Shown: piece by piece, positions 47,394 to 57,183 of the stretch
How the letters are laid out: the number at the start of each line of letters is the position of its first letter
Numbering within the stretch: position 1 is the first letter of the stretch
NCBI RefSeq assembly: GCF_000247695.1
Contig: NW_004624844.1
Span: 1,136,845 to 1,200,844 of the forward strand
DNA: 64,000 bases
Direction: 5' to 3'
DNA from: Heterocephalus glaber
Taxonomy: Eukaryota > Chordata > Mammalia > Rodentia > Bathyergidae
Made by a program: the position numbers and the translations under genes
The notes under the pieces: model-generated
Database searches by the model: none
The model's input: only the letters and a program-made list of their open reading frames with translations
Told to the model about the DNA's origin: nothing

Positions 47394-47970
47394 TAGACCC
47401 AGCGAGAAAGAACCAACCAGAGACCCATATTAAATCCACACAGGAGTTTATTACCGGTTGGGACCCAAGCTGAGCATCAGACTCAAGCCCTGACTGGGGG
47501 GAGACAAACATGTTTTAGACACCTTTGAGGCCAACAGTTTCTAGGCCCCCCTATGGGATAGAACTAGCAAAGCAAGCGAAAGGTACAGAAGCAGAACGTC
47601 CTGCTGTTGGAACATTTGTAAAACAATAGTTGATTGTTATTTCTAAAGAGACTTTCTAAAGGGAGGAGGTTTTTAAGCTTCCTCTTTCTGAGTTCAGCTG
47701 TTTTTTTTTTTTTTTTTTTTGGTACCAGAGATCGAACTCAGGTCCTTGTGCTGGCAGGGAAGGCAGCAGAACCACTGATCTAAATCCCTGGCTTTCTGAG
47801 TTCATCTAAAGGGCAGGCAGGTGGGTCAAGCAGCAATATGGAGTCTTTCTTGCTAACTAGGGTCCTTCAAAGCCCAAAGATTAAACAAAGAACTAATATT
47901 CAGTCCCCTTTTCACTTTATCCTTGTTTTTGTGCTAGTTCCAAGTAGACCTTTTCCTACAATTTCCCAAT
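47394..47970 (-). mobile_element. LTR, family E, interrupted
   Basis: On the minus strand it has AATAAACTCCTGTGTGG and a U5 ending TTTCTCGCTGGGTCTAACA. The other edge may be at TTTCCCA near 47969. An ID is inserted in U3. Confidence 0.55.
47700..47795 (-). mobile_element. ID SINE nested in LTR
   Basis: Full-length minus ID with an A-tail of about 20. TTTCTGAGTTCA(G/T)CT flanks both ends. Confidence 0.95.
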
Positions 47971-49230
47971 CTGCATCTCTTTTTCTCTTTCTAATTTAGT
48001 TTCTTTTATAAAACAATTCTGAAATGAGGTATAATAGGAGAAAAAGGACAAAGGAAATTAAATGACTAATCACCTAATTATATGAGAGTCTTATCTTCTC
48101 TTTTTCTTCTTCTACTTGGTTAACATCTGTGCATTTATGAAGGGTTCAGTGTACTTTGCAAAACAATAGCACCAAAATTAAGCTTAATCTATTTATTTCA
48201 CAGCTAGTTCCATAAAGTTGCTTAGGAAACTGATGTTCCTTACCACATTTTGTGGATAATTTATGTACCTAAACTGGCTATTTTCTCAAGACAGGTAGAT
48301 CATAAAAGTTCATGTACATTATTCTATCCATGATAAAATAAAGTTTCAAATCATTGGAAGGATAAAAATTGTTCTGTTCATTCTGTCTGCAAGCTTATTA
48401 AATTTACTATGTGATTAATCTTAAGCTGACATTTGTGTCTTTCTCCTTAAACTTTTGAGAAGTTAGTCTTGAGGAAAGAGCAGACACTTAACCTCTTCAA
48501 GAAAAGCATCAAAGAGAGGTGGAAACACAACCCACAGATGATGTATCTCGAGGAAGAGGTAGAATTGACATCTCCTCAAGTTACTTGGTTAGTTCTCGTA
48601 ACACTAGAACAGTAGCTATTTGGAAAAATATGCACTAACAAATTTGATTAAATAAATACATATTGAATATATACTTTACTATGTACAAGTTAGTATAGAA
48701 AAATATCAGGATAAACAAAAGACTTTTTACCCAAGCAGTCACAGGCTAGGGGGAGATTTAAGCATTTCTACAAATCTTTCTATTTATAAAAATTGTGATA
48801 GGTAAACAAAATATAACTAGAGAGCTAAGGTCAGAGAATTAGCTCACTCAAGACAGTTTATCTGGAAAGTAGCAGAGACAGGTTTTGACTCCAGGTTTTT
48901 ATTTTTAATTTCATTGGCAACTCTTCACCACTCAAAAAATACTCATGAGTTATGAGTATACTGGAAAGAGCTCCATGAAAGAGTAGTAGGGAAATAGGGT
49001 TTGGGATATGTAGGAGAAAAACAATAGAATAAGAAGACATTGATTAGCTACATTATTTACTGGGAACAGCAGGATGACAATTCCAACTTAAAAACAAGAG
49101 AATGGTAGTAGTACAACAGTGCCAGGCCTAAGATAGAGTCAGGTAAATACAAAGAAGGTAATTCAATCCATACAACTAATTAAGCTTAAAAATGAAAAGT
49201 TAAATACAAGAAGAAGAATAAAAATTACAA
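47971..49230. other. Unassigned sequence
   Basis: AT-rich with no gene or repeat recognised. Confidence 0.5.
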
Positions 49231-49233
49231 TAA

Positions 49234-49323
49234 GAGGGCCAGGGGTTTAGCTCAGTGATTTCGCTGCCTCCTGCACAAGCACAAGGACCCGAGTTTGATC
49301 CCCAGTACCAAAAAAAAAAAAAA
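49234..49323 (+). mobile_element. ID SINE
   Basis: TTTCGCTGCCTCCTGCACAAG subtype. AAATTACAATAAGAG is duplicated on both sides (15 bp). Confidence 0.96.
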
Positions 49324-49544
49324 TTACAATAAGAGAGGAGATAAGGACTTTTCCTCCCAGGAAGAAGGTACAGTAAGTTAGTTGACAGCTCCCCCCTAAC
49401 TTCCAGCCTGGATTCTGGATTTGGAAAAAGGTAAGACATGCATGGTAAGTAGTTTCCTTTCCTTTGAACTCTGGTTCCTTTGAACCAACTAAATAATTTT
49501 CTTTAGACCCTAAATCCACAAAGCCAGATTTTAAAAACAAGTCC

Positions 49545-49660
49545 CGGGCTGGGGATTTAGCTCAGTGGTTCTGGTGCCTGCCTCACAAGTCCAAGGTCCT
49601 GAGTTCAATCCCGGGTACCAAAAAATAAAAAAAATAAAAAATAATAAAAAAAATAAAAAC
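49545..49660 (+). mobile_element. ID SINE
   Basis: Full-length ID with an (AAAT)n tail. AAAAACAAGTCCC flanks both ends. Confidence 0.96.
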
Positions 49661-49865
49661 AAGTCCCCATGCTCTGCATAAATATAAAGAAAAAATAAAG
49701 AAATTCCACATTGGCAATTTGACTTCCAGAATCCCTTCATGGTAGACATCCATTAGGTGCTTCATTTACTTATTTTTATTTCCAATAAACTCCCTCCTAA
49801 CTTCCTCCCATTGTCTGAAATTTCATTCTTGAGCTTGGATTTGTACAAAATTAACTGTTTCAGTA
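49661..49865 (+). mobile_element. LTR 3' remnant, family C
   Basis: TTTCCAATAAACTCCCTCC, then AATTTCATTCTTGAGC, the same order as 38690-38912. Confidence 0.55.
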
Positions 49866-49988
49866 GCTTATAAACATATATTAATTTTTGGTTGTAAGGT
49901 TTATGTTTTCCTTTATTCTAGTTTTTCTGAATTCAAGCTTCATCTTACAATTAGCATTTGCATTTAATAGAAAACTGATACTAAATTA

Positions 49989-50000
49989 ATGTTACTCCTT
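49989..50000. repeat. Target-site duplication, left copy
   Basis: ATGTTACTCCTT. Its partner at 53270-53281 is ATGTTACTTCTT (11 of 12 bases alike). The two bracket the chimeric retrocopy. Confidence 0.82.
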
Positions 50001-50037
50001 TTTTTTTCTTTTTTATTATTTGCATTCTAATCCTAGG

Positions 50038-50043
50038 TTTATT
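50038..50043 (-). promoter_or_regulatory. Fossil polyadenylation signal AATAAA
   Basis: Complement of TTTATT in ATTTAATAAACC, placed the right distance before the A-tail of the retrocopy. It shows that the RNPS1 part came from a normally polyadenylated mRNA. Confidence 0.85.
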
Positions 50044-50116
50044 AAATACAATTCCTTTACTCTACACAACAAAGTACAAACACAACCTTATCTAAAATGT
50101 TACAAAGTTACAAAAC

Positions 50117-50213
50117 TCAAAATTTTTTTTTTTTTTTTTGGTGCTGGGGATCAAACTCAGGTCCTTGTGCTTGCAAGGCAGGCGGCGGAACCACTAAGCT
50201 AAATCCCCGGCCC
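50117..50213 (-). mobile_element. ID SINE nested in the retrocopy 3' UTR
   Basis: Full-length minus ID. ACAAAACTCAAA flanks both sides, so it landed after the retrocopy did. Confidence 0.96.
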
Positions 50214-50897
50214 CACAAAACTCAAATTTTATAGCACTGACTGTACAATAAAAGGCAAAAAAGCAATGTATATGTTGCCAAAGTAACCTGCAAGACCACC
50301 ATGAATGCCAGGTGAAATGGGGGGCTCCATGGTGACCTGCAAAACTGGTTCTCAAATTGCTCACCAACATTTGAGAGTCAAGAAGACAAATGGGGTGGGT
50401 GTATAGGTGAGAACATAGAAAGACAGAACCATTATGACAACTAACACTGGGCACGGCAAAGTCTTTCCAGGTGTTTGATCCTAGAGGCTGGAAGAGGACT
50501 CAAGCAGGGATCACAGGGCCAAGTCTAATGAGAATGGTGGATTGATTGGTCCCCAAGGTATGATCACATTGCCAGACTGCCCCCAAGTCATCTAGAAAGG
50601 TTGGGGCATCCTGCCACTTGGAGGCTTGCTTGTTCCTACAGGCTCTGCCACTGAACAGACTCATGAGATATGAATGGTGAGCTTCCTAGACAGAAAACTG
50701 CAGGGTGCCCTTATGGGCACAGCCCTGAACCAAGAGCACTTTTGTAGCTAGAACCTGCCTGAAGATGGTCTCCACTGCTGCCTTTGAAGTCTGCCTGAGT
50801 GAGGGATCCTCTTCTACTGCTCCTCATTATACTAGAGAAGTGACAAAACTGAGCTGAGTGGGACATAAGTTACAAGAGTGAGCTTCTGTAGTCTTGC

Positions 50898-51760
50898 TTA
50901 TCGGGAAGAATTGGAGCTAGAGCGGCTCCTATGGCGGCGGCGGCCAGGAGAACGGGACCGCCTGCGTACAGGGGACCTGCGTCTTGGGGAGCGTGACCTT
51001 CTCCTCATCCGTGGGGGTGACCTGCGCCGCGTGGGAGGTGGTGGTAGCATTCTCCTGGGAGGGCTGAATCGTCAGGGTGGCGGCCTAGGCCAGGGGGCCA
51101 GCACAGCAGTAGCAGTTATCTCCTGACCACCGATTTGTCCTCCATCCATGTGCTTCAGCGCTTTCTCTGCTTCATCTGGATTCTCAAACTCCACATATGC
51201 ATAGCCTTTGGATAGATGAGGATGCATGCTTTCTACAGGCATGTCAATCATTTTAATCTTCCCATAGGTGGAAGATATCTCCATGATGTGATCCTTAGTC
51301 ACATTCCTGATAAGCCTCCCGATGTGCACTTTGGTGGGTTTAGGGGAAGGGCTTCGCCTTCTCCTCTCCTTTTCATCTCTTTTAGGTCTTTTGGATTTGG
51401 AGCGGGAGCGCCGCCTGTTGTCGTGTCTGCGCCGTAAAGGGCTCGGAGAGCCAGAGGAGCTGCTGAAACTGGAGCTGCGGGATGTACTGGAGCTTCCAGA
51501 ACGGCTGGATGCTGAAGAGGAACTGGAGCCACCACTTGAGCCTGTGTGGGTGCTAGAGCCTGAACCGGAAGTTGAGCTGGACCGAGACCTGGTGCTGCTG
51601 CTTCCACTGGAAGCACTGCGCCTCTTCCGGGTCTTATCCTTGACGGGGTCCTTCTCACTAGATTCCTTGGTCGCTCCCTCGTCTTTCGAGCGATCCTTAG
51701 ACTTCTCATCAGAGCGGTCCTTGCGTTTGGTAGAAGGAGCCCTAGTGCTGGACTTTTTAT
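50898..51760 (-). pseudogene. RNPS1: RNPS1-derived coding segment (RNA-binding SR protein)
   Basis: RNPS1 is a nuclear SR-related protein linked to splicing and the exon junction complex. The first ~17 codons are missing and replaced by ZNF532 sequence. Seen in order: KKSSTRAPS and KRKDRSDEKSKDRSK; a long serine-rich tract; RRRHDNRRRSRSKSK; an RRM-type domain at about 51330-51095 (KVHIGRL, KGYAYVEFENPDEAEKALKHMDGGQ); and a C-terminal RS/P-rich tail ending SRSSSNSSR before TAA. Damage: one lost codon after RAPS, F-to-S in the IMEIF motif, R-to-S in the MPVER motif, and TGA at 51072-51074 that cuts off the last ~58 residues. The frame is open for about 235 codons upstream of that TGA, but no ATG precedes the RRM in this frame (it opens with GTG), which argues against translation. 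Confidence 0.93.
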
Positions 51761-52185
51761 GGCGCTGCCCGGGGGGCACAGATGAGCAGGTCCCAGCTGC
51801 AGAATGGGCTTCTTGGGCTCACTGACACAGTGGCCAGGGTGGCTGTCGAACTCCAAAGCTTCCCCAAAGAATTGACTGGAATCCAGCTCTCTGTGGGGCT
51901 CCACCACCTTCTGCCCACCCCGAGAGTACTCCTCCTGACTCTCCAAGGGTAAGGGCTCGGGGTTGGGTTCTTTCTTACAAAAGTGATCAAACATGTTGCA
52001 GTTCCGGGACTGGAAACTTGGTTAGTGGCTCCAGGACTGGGCCCCCCACGGTCCCACACCCAGGAGGGGGTGGAAAATAACTGTTCGAGTGCTTGGGCTT
52101 TATCCTAAACCCGTTATCTTTGATGGAATCCTCAGGCTCTGGGCTAGAGATCGGGCTGAACTGGTTGAAGGTGGGTAATGGCTTG

Positions 52186-52592
52186 TGTCAGGTAAAAGGG
52201 CCGAAGACCAAGACCAGACCAGGCCACAACAAACCTTTATTAGGGGACTAGATCTGCCAGGCTGTCTCTGAACAAAGGAGAGACAAAAGCAATATGGCCG
52301 AGGCAGGGAAAGTCTTTTATAGAGACTGGGGTGGGGTTTGTAGGGGCTGAGGTGGGGTTGAGTGAGGTAGTGACTAGGGAATGGAGGAGCCAGTGATGTC
52401 ACCAGGTGATAGAAGGTGAGCGAGTGTTGGGTTACTCCCTAGGCAGGAACAGGGGCATGCTGGGAAGAAGACTTTATTCTTTGGTGGGAGCAACCATCTT
52501 GGTGTGACGTCACACAGGGAAGGGGGCAAGGCACTATAGGAAGAGGGCAGCTACTATACATAATAGCTGCTGAGGTGGTGGGAGACCTATCA
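52186..52592 (-). mobile_element. 407-bp solo LTR (family F) inside the retrocopy
   Basis: TG...CA ends, with CTTG at 52182-52185 and 52593-52596. On the minus strand: TATAAAAG (complement of 52314-52321), then AATAAAG (complement of 52235-52241), then a GT-rich U5. No internal retroviral sequence. It separates ZNF532 codons for PKSK and PLPTF, and lies in the same direction as the retrocopy. Confidence 0.92.
52314..52321 (-). promoter_or_regulatory. LTR TATA box
   Basis: TATAAAAG on the minus strand about 75 bases before the LTR polyadenylation signal, the usual U3/R layout. It points into the RNPS1 half of the retrocopy. Activity is not shown. Confidence 0.6.
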
Positions 52593-52976
52593 CTTGGACT
52601 TGGGAGATTCCAGCTTTCCAGAGAAACTCCTGGCACTGTCTCCATTTAAGAAAGTAGAGTCAAAGTTCCCACAGTTGGGAGATTCTGGAGGCAGATCTGG
52701 ACCCCGGAAGCCATTGTGCAGGAGGCTGGGGGTGACATGGTCTTTCTCTGCCTCAAAGGACTTGGCGACTGGTGTTCTTGACAATGACACTCACAGCCGG
52801 CACATCCACGGCAGATCCTGAGTGAAATAAGGACACACTCTCATCCAGACACATGCCTGAGGGCTTGAGGGGACTCTCATTCTCCTCACTGGGAGTCTGG
52901 ATGGCCTCCTTGGCACCAAGGCTTGTGGGGTCTAGGATGTCGAAGGCAGCAAGAAGATCATCAAAATCAGGGATTT

Positions 52977-53072
52977 GGGGCCGGGGATTTAGCTCAGTGG
53001 TTCCGCCTCCTGCCTCGCAAGCTCAAGGACCTGAGTTTGATCCCTGGTACCAAAAAAAAAAAAAAAAAAAAA
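52977..53072 (+). mobile_element. ID SINE nested in ZNF532 part
   Basis: Full-length ID in the opposite direction to the retrocopy. AAATCAGGG flanks both sides. It breaks the ZNF532 frame just after the start codon. Confidence 0.95.
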
Positions 53073-53221
53073 TCAGGGGTTTTCATATCCCCCATGGCTG
53101 GAGGCTCACCAAGGGCCTAGTGAGGTTCTCAAAACAAGGGTGTGGTGAGCGTTGCTGGGGGAGTAGAGCTGCAGAGACAGGAAAAACTACCTAGGCACAT
53201 GGTCTAGTGTCCAAACACTAC

Positions 53222-53266
53222 CTGGCGGCGGCGGCAGCGGCGGCAGACGGCGGGCTCGGCCGCGCG
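53222..53266 (-). other. GC-rich 5' UTR end of the retrocopy
   Basis: CGGCGG/CAGCGG run and GCCGCGCG, far more GC- and CpG-rich than anything nearby. It fits the first exon of a CpG-island gene, so the cDNA appears nearly complete at its 5' end. Confidence 0.75.
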
Positions 53267-53269
53267 TTG

Positions 53270-53281
53270 ATGTTACTTCTT
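53270..53281. repeat. Target-site duplication, right copy
   Basis: ATGTTACTTCTT, partner of 49989-50000. Confidence 0.82.
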
Positions 53282-53315
53282 ATAATCAGTGACATCTAAA
53301 TGAAGAAATCTTGGG

Positions 53316-53515
53316 CCTGCTACCCATTATCTATATGATCTGGGCTCTCTGGGTCTCATTTCTCCTTTGTTATCTACATAATGGGAGTGAGAATAGAGTT
53401 GATGAAGATTAAATGAGATACTGTATGTCAGTCACTTAAGTAGTATCTGGCACACAATAGGTCCATAGCTAAATGGCTATTGTCATTTTTATTATTGTTG
53501 ATGTTTACTAGTTCA
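53316..53515 (+). mobile_element. MIR SINE
   Basis: CTCATTTCTCCTTTGTTATC, AATGGGAGTGAGAATAGAG, GATTAAATGAGATACTG and TATCTGGCACACAATAGG in MIR order. Confidence 0.85.
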
Positions 53516-55007
53516 TAGGCCGAGCACAGCTCAGAACTGCTCTGTCACAACTTTATCATCATACACAACACACAGATAATATTCCAGACATAAGCCTACT
53601 CCTTGAAGGAAAGGGATTATAATAGCAGTTGGGAAGATGAAGCAAATTAAAGGAGGAGGGTTGCCAACCATTGAACACTGTCTTTGGGAATGTGACATCT
53701 AAGAGAAAAAACTATTTCTCTGAAAGCATGCAGATGCATCACAAGACACATCAATTTTCTATTCTGTTGGAGGATGAGCAAATTGTGGCTTATCACTGAA
53801 TTCAATAGCGACAATATCACAGTTATCCGATGACAATGGGAGTCAGCAATGGGGAGAGAGACTTCAGAAGAAAAACAATGATAATTAGACCACAAAAAGG
53901 AAGCCAGAAGAATACAGAAAAGAAAGGGCTACATACAATATTGCTGAGGTCTCCTAGCAACAGGGTAGCATTTCTTTTTGTTAGAAAATGGCAAAATGGA
54001 ATGGTAAGAACAGGATACAGCACAGCCCAGGCGGGCTAAAATGCGTGACTATTATCAATGAGGCAATCATTGCATTCATAGCAACATCAATGTATAAGGA
54101 TGTTTTGTGGCACATGCTTCAGGAGACTGGTTACATAAATAGGGTGTGTGTGTGTGTAATAATTTCAGAGTCACATCAATAGAAAGAAGAAATGGAATGG
54201 GAGGTCAGATGGTATGGGAAAAAATCTTAGGTACCACCCCCAACTGAAAAGTGCAGAACAAAGAATTAAACTGAAGGAGACATTCTACAGAAACCAGATG
54301 TGAGTTGGCAAAACATGTGACTGTTCTCAGTAATATTTACATTTTCAGAGGCAGCTCCAGGAGATGAATTCTTTTAAACTGTAAGGTACAGGGATAGGGA
54401 TTTCAGCACCTGCAAAGTAGATATTTTTGAAATTGAAAATCTTCATAGCAGCTGAGACGAGTTTACAGCATACAAGCTGTTCTCTTGTCCAAGGTCAGTG
54501 TGTCCAGACGAAAAACCGTCCTCCTTCAGAAAAAGCTAATATAGTCTGCAGCAGCAGCTATAGAACTGCGTATGTTATCTGTTGATCTAAACTAGTATGA
54601 TGAAAATTATTCAAATCAATCAATTAAAAGTAAACTCACATGAATAATGCATTTGCCACCCAACTTTGTTCTGTTTTCCTGCCTGGGTTCATAATCAAGG
54701 GAGTTAACATTTTTTAAAATGCAAATATTCATGTTTTTAATCTTTAAAGACCTGGCTAAATAGACAATAAATACAGTTCTATCAGGCGTAGTCCAGGAAA
54801 ACTTTCCGAGGGGAAGGACTTGCCAGACAAATTTCAGTGTAAGTCAAAAGGAGATCAAAAAGAAAGTGACTTCCATATCTTTAGAGTGGTACTCCAGGAT
54901 CTTTCAACACCATGCAAATATTCACTGATGTGTTCCCACACCTCCTGCATTCCGGGGAAGGACAAATAGGCAAATGCCCAAATCATTCAGGAAGGAAGGG
55001 AGGCATT
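53516..55007. other. Unassigned sequence
   Basis: About 1.5 kb with no gene or repeat recognised. A short (GT)n lies at about 54143-54156. Confidence 0.5.
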
Positions 55008-55012
55008 CTAAA

Positions 55013-55419
55013 TGTCAGGTAAAAGGGCCGAAGACCAAGACCAGACCAGGCCACAACAAGCCTTTATTAGGGGAATAGATCTGCCGGGCTGTCTCTGAAC
55101 AAAGGAGAGACAAAAGCAATATGGCTGGGGCAGGGAGAGTCTTTTATAGAGACTGGGGTGGGGCTTGTAGGGGCTAAGGCGGGGTTGAGTGAGGTAGTGA
55201 CCAGGGAATGGAGGAGCCAGTGATGTCACTAGGTGGTAGGAGGTGAGCAAGTATTAGGTTACTGTCTAGGTTGGAACAGGGGCATGCTGGGAAGAAGGGT
55301 TTGTTCTTTGGTGGGAGCAACCATCTTGGCATGATGTCACACAGGGGAGGGGGCAAGGCACCATAGGAAGAGGGCAGCTACTGTACTTAATAGCTGCTGA
55401 GGTGGTGGGAGACCTATCA
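55013..55419 (-). mobile_element. 407-bp solo LTR (family F), second copy
   Basis: Same length, ends, TATA box and AATAAA as 52186-52592, differing by scattered substitutions. CTAAA at 55008-55012 and 55420-55424 is a perfect 5-bp duplication, so it is an independent insertion. Confidence 0.93.
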
Positions 55420-55515
55420 CTAAACCAGCCTTCAGCTGAGCCCAAGGTCTCCTGCTTCCTAAAACCTTCACCTTTATTCTTTGGATCTTTCCTCACTGTG
55501 TTTATTTTATTTTAC

Positions 55516-55597
55516 TTTTTTGGTACCAGGGAATTGAACTCGGAACCTTGCGGTTGTGAGGCAGGCAGGGGCACCACTGAGCTAAATGCCAGGCCCC
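55516..55597 (-). mobile_element. ID SINE
   Basis: Full-length minus ID with one extra base (AGGGAATTGAAC). CCTCACTGTGTTTA flanks both ends. Confidence 0.95.
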
Positions 55598-55611
55598 TCA
55601 CTGTGTTTAAA

Positions 55612-57180
55612 CAAATACAACAGAAGTCTTTAATTCATGCCTAAAATGTCACCAGTCACATGCCTTCTTCAGACAGCAGAGATACCCAGCCACCCTGGGC
55701 TCCCCAAGCAGTTCTCCCAGCACAGGAAGCTGTGCATCTGGAAAGCATTGTTTGCTGTTTAAGCCATCACTCCAACTGTGTGCTGCTGGCAGGGGTTCCA
55801 GCTACTCAGACTTTTGGTATTTATTGGGAGAGCCCTGCACAGTGGTGCAAGGATGCCCAGAGGGAGTTCTGGAAAATCCTTTCCAGCTTCCCACTGGGCT
55901 CCTTTTCAGGCTGCATGGCCGGCATCCGGCATCCTATTTGGACCGTGTGCCTTAGCTTCTGACCGTGGAGATGGAGAGATCAGACCCCCTCTATTGTCTA
56001 AAGGCCTCCAAGTTTTTCCACTATCCAGCTCTGCTTCTGTAAGAATCCAGGAGTTGTTTGATTCTTCGAGGATCTCAACTTGTGATTGATTCATTGGTAC
56101 TCAGACTGAAGTATGGTAGGTTTCCATAAAAAATAGTATAGATTAAAGGCACATTGTCTAACTCTGAGAAAATGGAATTGTTAAATTCAAGGTAATTTTA
56201 TTGCATAGCAGTTATGGAAAGAGAATTAAAATTGGATTTTCTGGAGCAGTTAACTGGAATTTTAGTGGATCTTGAACTCATTCCTAAAAGTTCCTGATGT
56301 CAAAGTTGAGAGAAGTAGTTAGATTTTATAAAGGACATCAAAGTTGTCTTCTAAACACTCTCCCTTCCCTAACCAGGCCTTAGCCTGGATACCTCTAAAC
56401 CTGTCACCGCTAAGGCCAGTAATTAGCACTTCCAGTTGCCCTCGTTAAGGGTTGGAGGAATTTTGCCTCTTTTTCTCTTTTGGATGCAAATGAAGAGCAG
56501 GTGGCCCGGGAGGATGCCAAAGTCATCTTGTGAAGTCAGCCTGAGGGCAGAGCTGATGTAAGAGGAAGCTGACTCAAAGAACTGTTTTCCAAGTGTCTGT
56601 ACCCCTATTTAACCTTAACCCCCACAAAAGTTCTGGGCTTTTAGCCTTTTGCTGCCAAAAAAAAAAAAATCTCATTTATTTTTTGAGCTGGTGTGTGCTG
56701 CCTTTTGCTTCTTGCATCCTAACGAGCTTCAACAGACACAAATTAAGGAGCAATGGGAGTATCCACAAATTTCCCCAGCCTTCAGGGCATCTTTCTGTTT
56801 TAAGGCTGTAACTCAGGCCTCATCTGGGGAGGCCACTGAAAGTACCACACACTTTCCAAGTCTCAGGATCACCAGGGAGGGATTCTTGCTCTTGCTCTGT
56901 TACCTTTTCTCTTGTTACTAAGGCCACTCATAGAAATCCAAATTGTTTCTCTTTCCCTTTTTAGTTCTAGGATGACAACTCAGCTGTTTCTGGAAAAATT
57001 ACAACCTTGGCCAGGACGTTCCAAATAAGTTAAAACAATCTCTACATCTGAGGGAGACAGCCTTTTACGGTGAGTGGCTTAACACTTCATTGCCTTAATA
57101 TCACCAAGATTAGGAATCTAAATGTGCCCTACCCTCAGAATTTGTTTGTAGGTTTCCCTAATCTGTCATGGAAAAAGAAT
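55612..57180. other. Unassigned sequence with overlapping open frames
   Basis: Frames of 100 and 103 codons overlap at 55660-56089 in two phases. I recognise no domain and no splice-site support. The rest shows nothing recognisable. Confidence 0.4.
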
Positions 57181-57183
57181 TTT

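Larger units (their letters stand above)
50001..50897 (-). pseudogene. RNPS1-derived 3' UTR and A-tail
   Basis: Follows directly after the ancestral RNPS1 stop (TAA, complement of 50898-50900). It ends in an A-tail, read as T-runs from 50001, about 20 bases past a polyadenylation signal. My recall of the RNPS1 3' UTR end (TTGTACAGTCAGTGC, then GTAACTTTGTAACATT) fits. An ID SINE splits it at 50117-50213. Confidence 0.8.
50001..53269 (-). pseudogene. Chimeric processed retrocopy, ZNF532::RNPS1
   Basis: A single minus-strand retrocopy made from two mRNAs. In sense order: ZNF532 5' UTR, about 273 ZNF532 codons, a junction near 51760/51761, RNPS1 from about codon 18 to its stop, the RNPS1 3' UTR, a poly(A) signal and an A-tail. 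It has no introns. One 12-bp duplication (one mismatch) flanks the whole, and on the sense strand the site reads ...TTAT/AAGAAG, which suits the LINE-1 nick. Later damage: ID SINEs at 52977 and 50117, a 407-bp LTR at 52186-52592, a 2-base deletion at 52760/52761, a 1-base insertion near 51997, a 1-base deletion near 51790 and a nonsense codon at 51072-51074. Both parents are nuclear proteins, but this copy is not expected to encode a working one. Parent identity rests on my recognition of the proteins. Confidence 0.88.
51761..53269 (-). pseudogene. ZNF532: ZNF532-derived 5' UTR and N-terminal coding segment
   Basis: ZNF532 is a large zinc-finger protein; only its finger-free N-terminus is here. 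The ATG is the complement of 53093-53095, followed by GDMKTPD. After the ID insert come [31 protein letters not shown], then [20 protein letters not shown] and GDSARSF; after the [21 protein letters not shown] and FPVPEL; then [18 protein letters not shown] and finally CSSVPPGQR at the junction. About 174 bases of 5' UTR precede the ATG. The frame is broken by the ID (near codon 8), a 2-base deletion at 52760/52761, the LTR (near codon 132), a 1-base insertion near 51997 and a 1-base deletion near 51790. Parent identity is from memory of the human protein; a related paralogue such as ZNF592 or ZNF687 fits less well. Confidence 0.88.

Noticed and set aside
51072..51779. An intact RNPS1-like gene of 235 codons
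   Set aside because: It begins at GTG, has no ATG before the RRM, lacks the RNPS1 N-terminus and stops before the RS-rich tail. It is intronless and has an A-tail, so it is a retropseudogene.
51322..51825. 167-codon plus-strand open frame, and a 231-codon minus frame at 51299-51994
   Set aside because: The plus frame is the antisense shadow of the serine/arginine-rich RNPS1 segment. The minus frame runs in the ZNF532 phase and then reads RNPS1 out of phase after the 1-base deletion.
52186..55419. A provirus bounded by the two 407-bp LTRs
   Set aside because: The flanking duplications differ, and the sequence between them is retrocopy, MIR and unassigned DNA, not retroviral.
55660..56089. 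Overlapping 100- and 103-codon frames
   Set aside because: Two phases open at once in GC-richer DNA point to composition. No domain or splice signal supports either.
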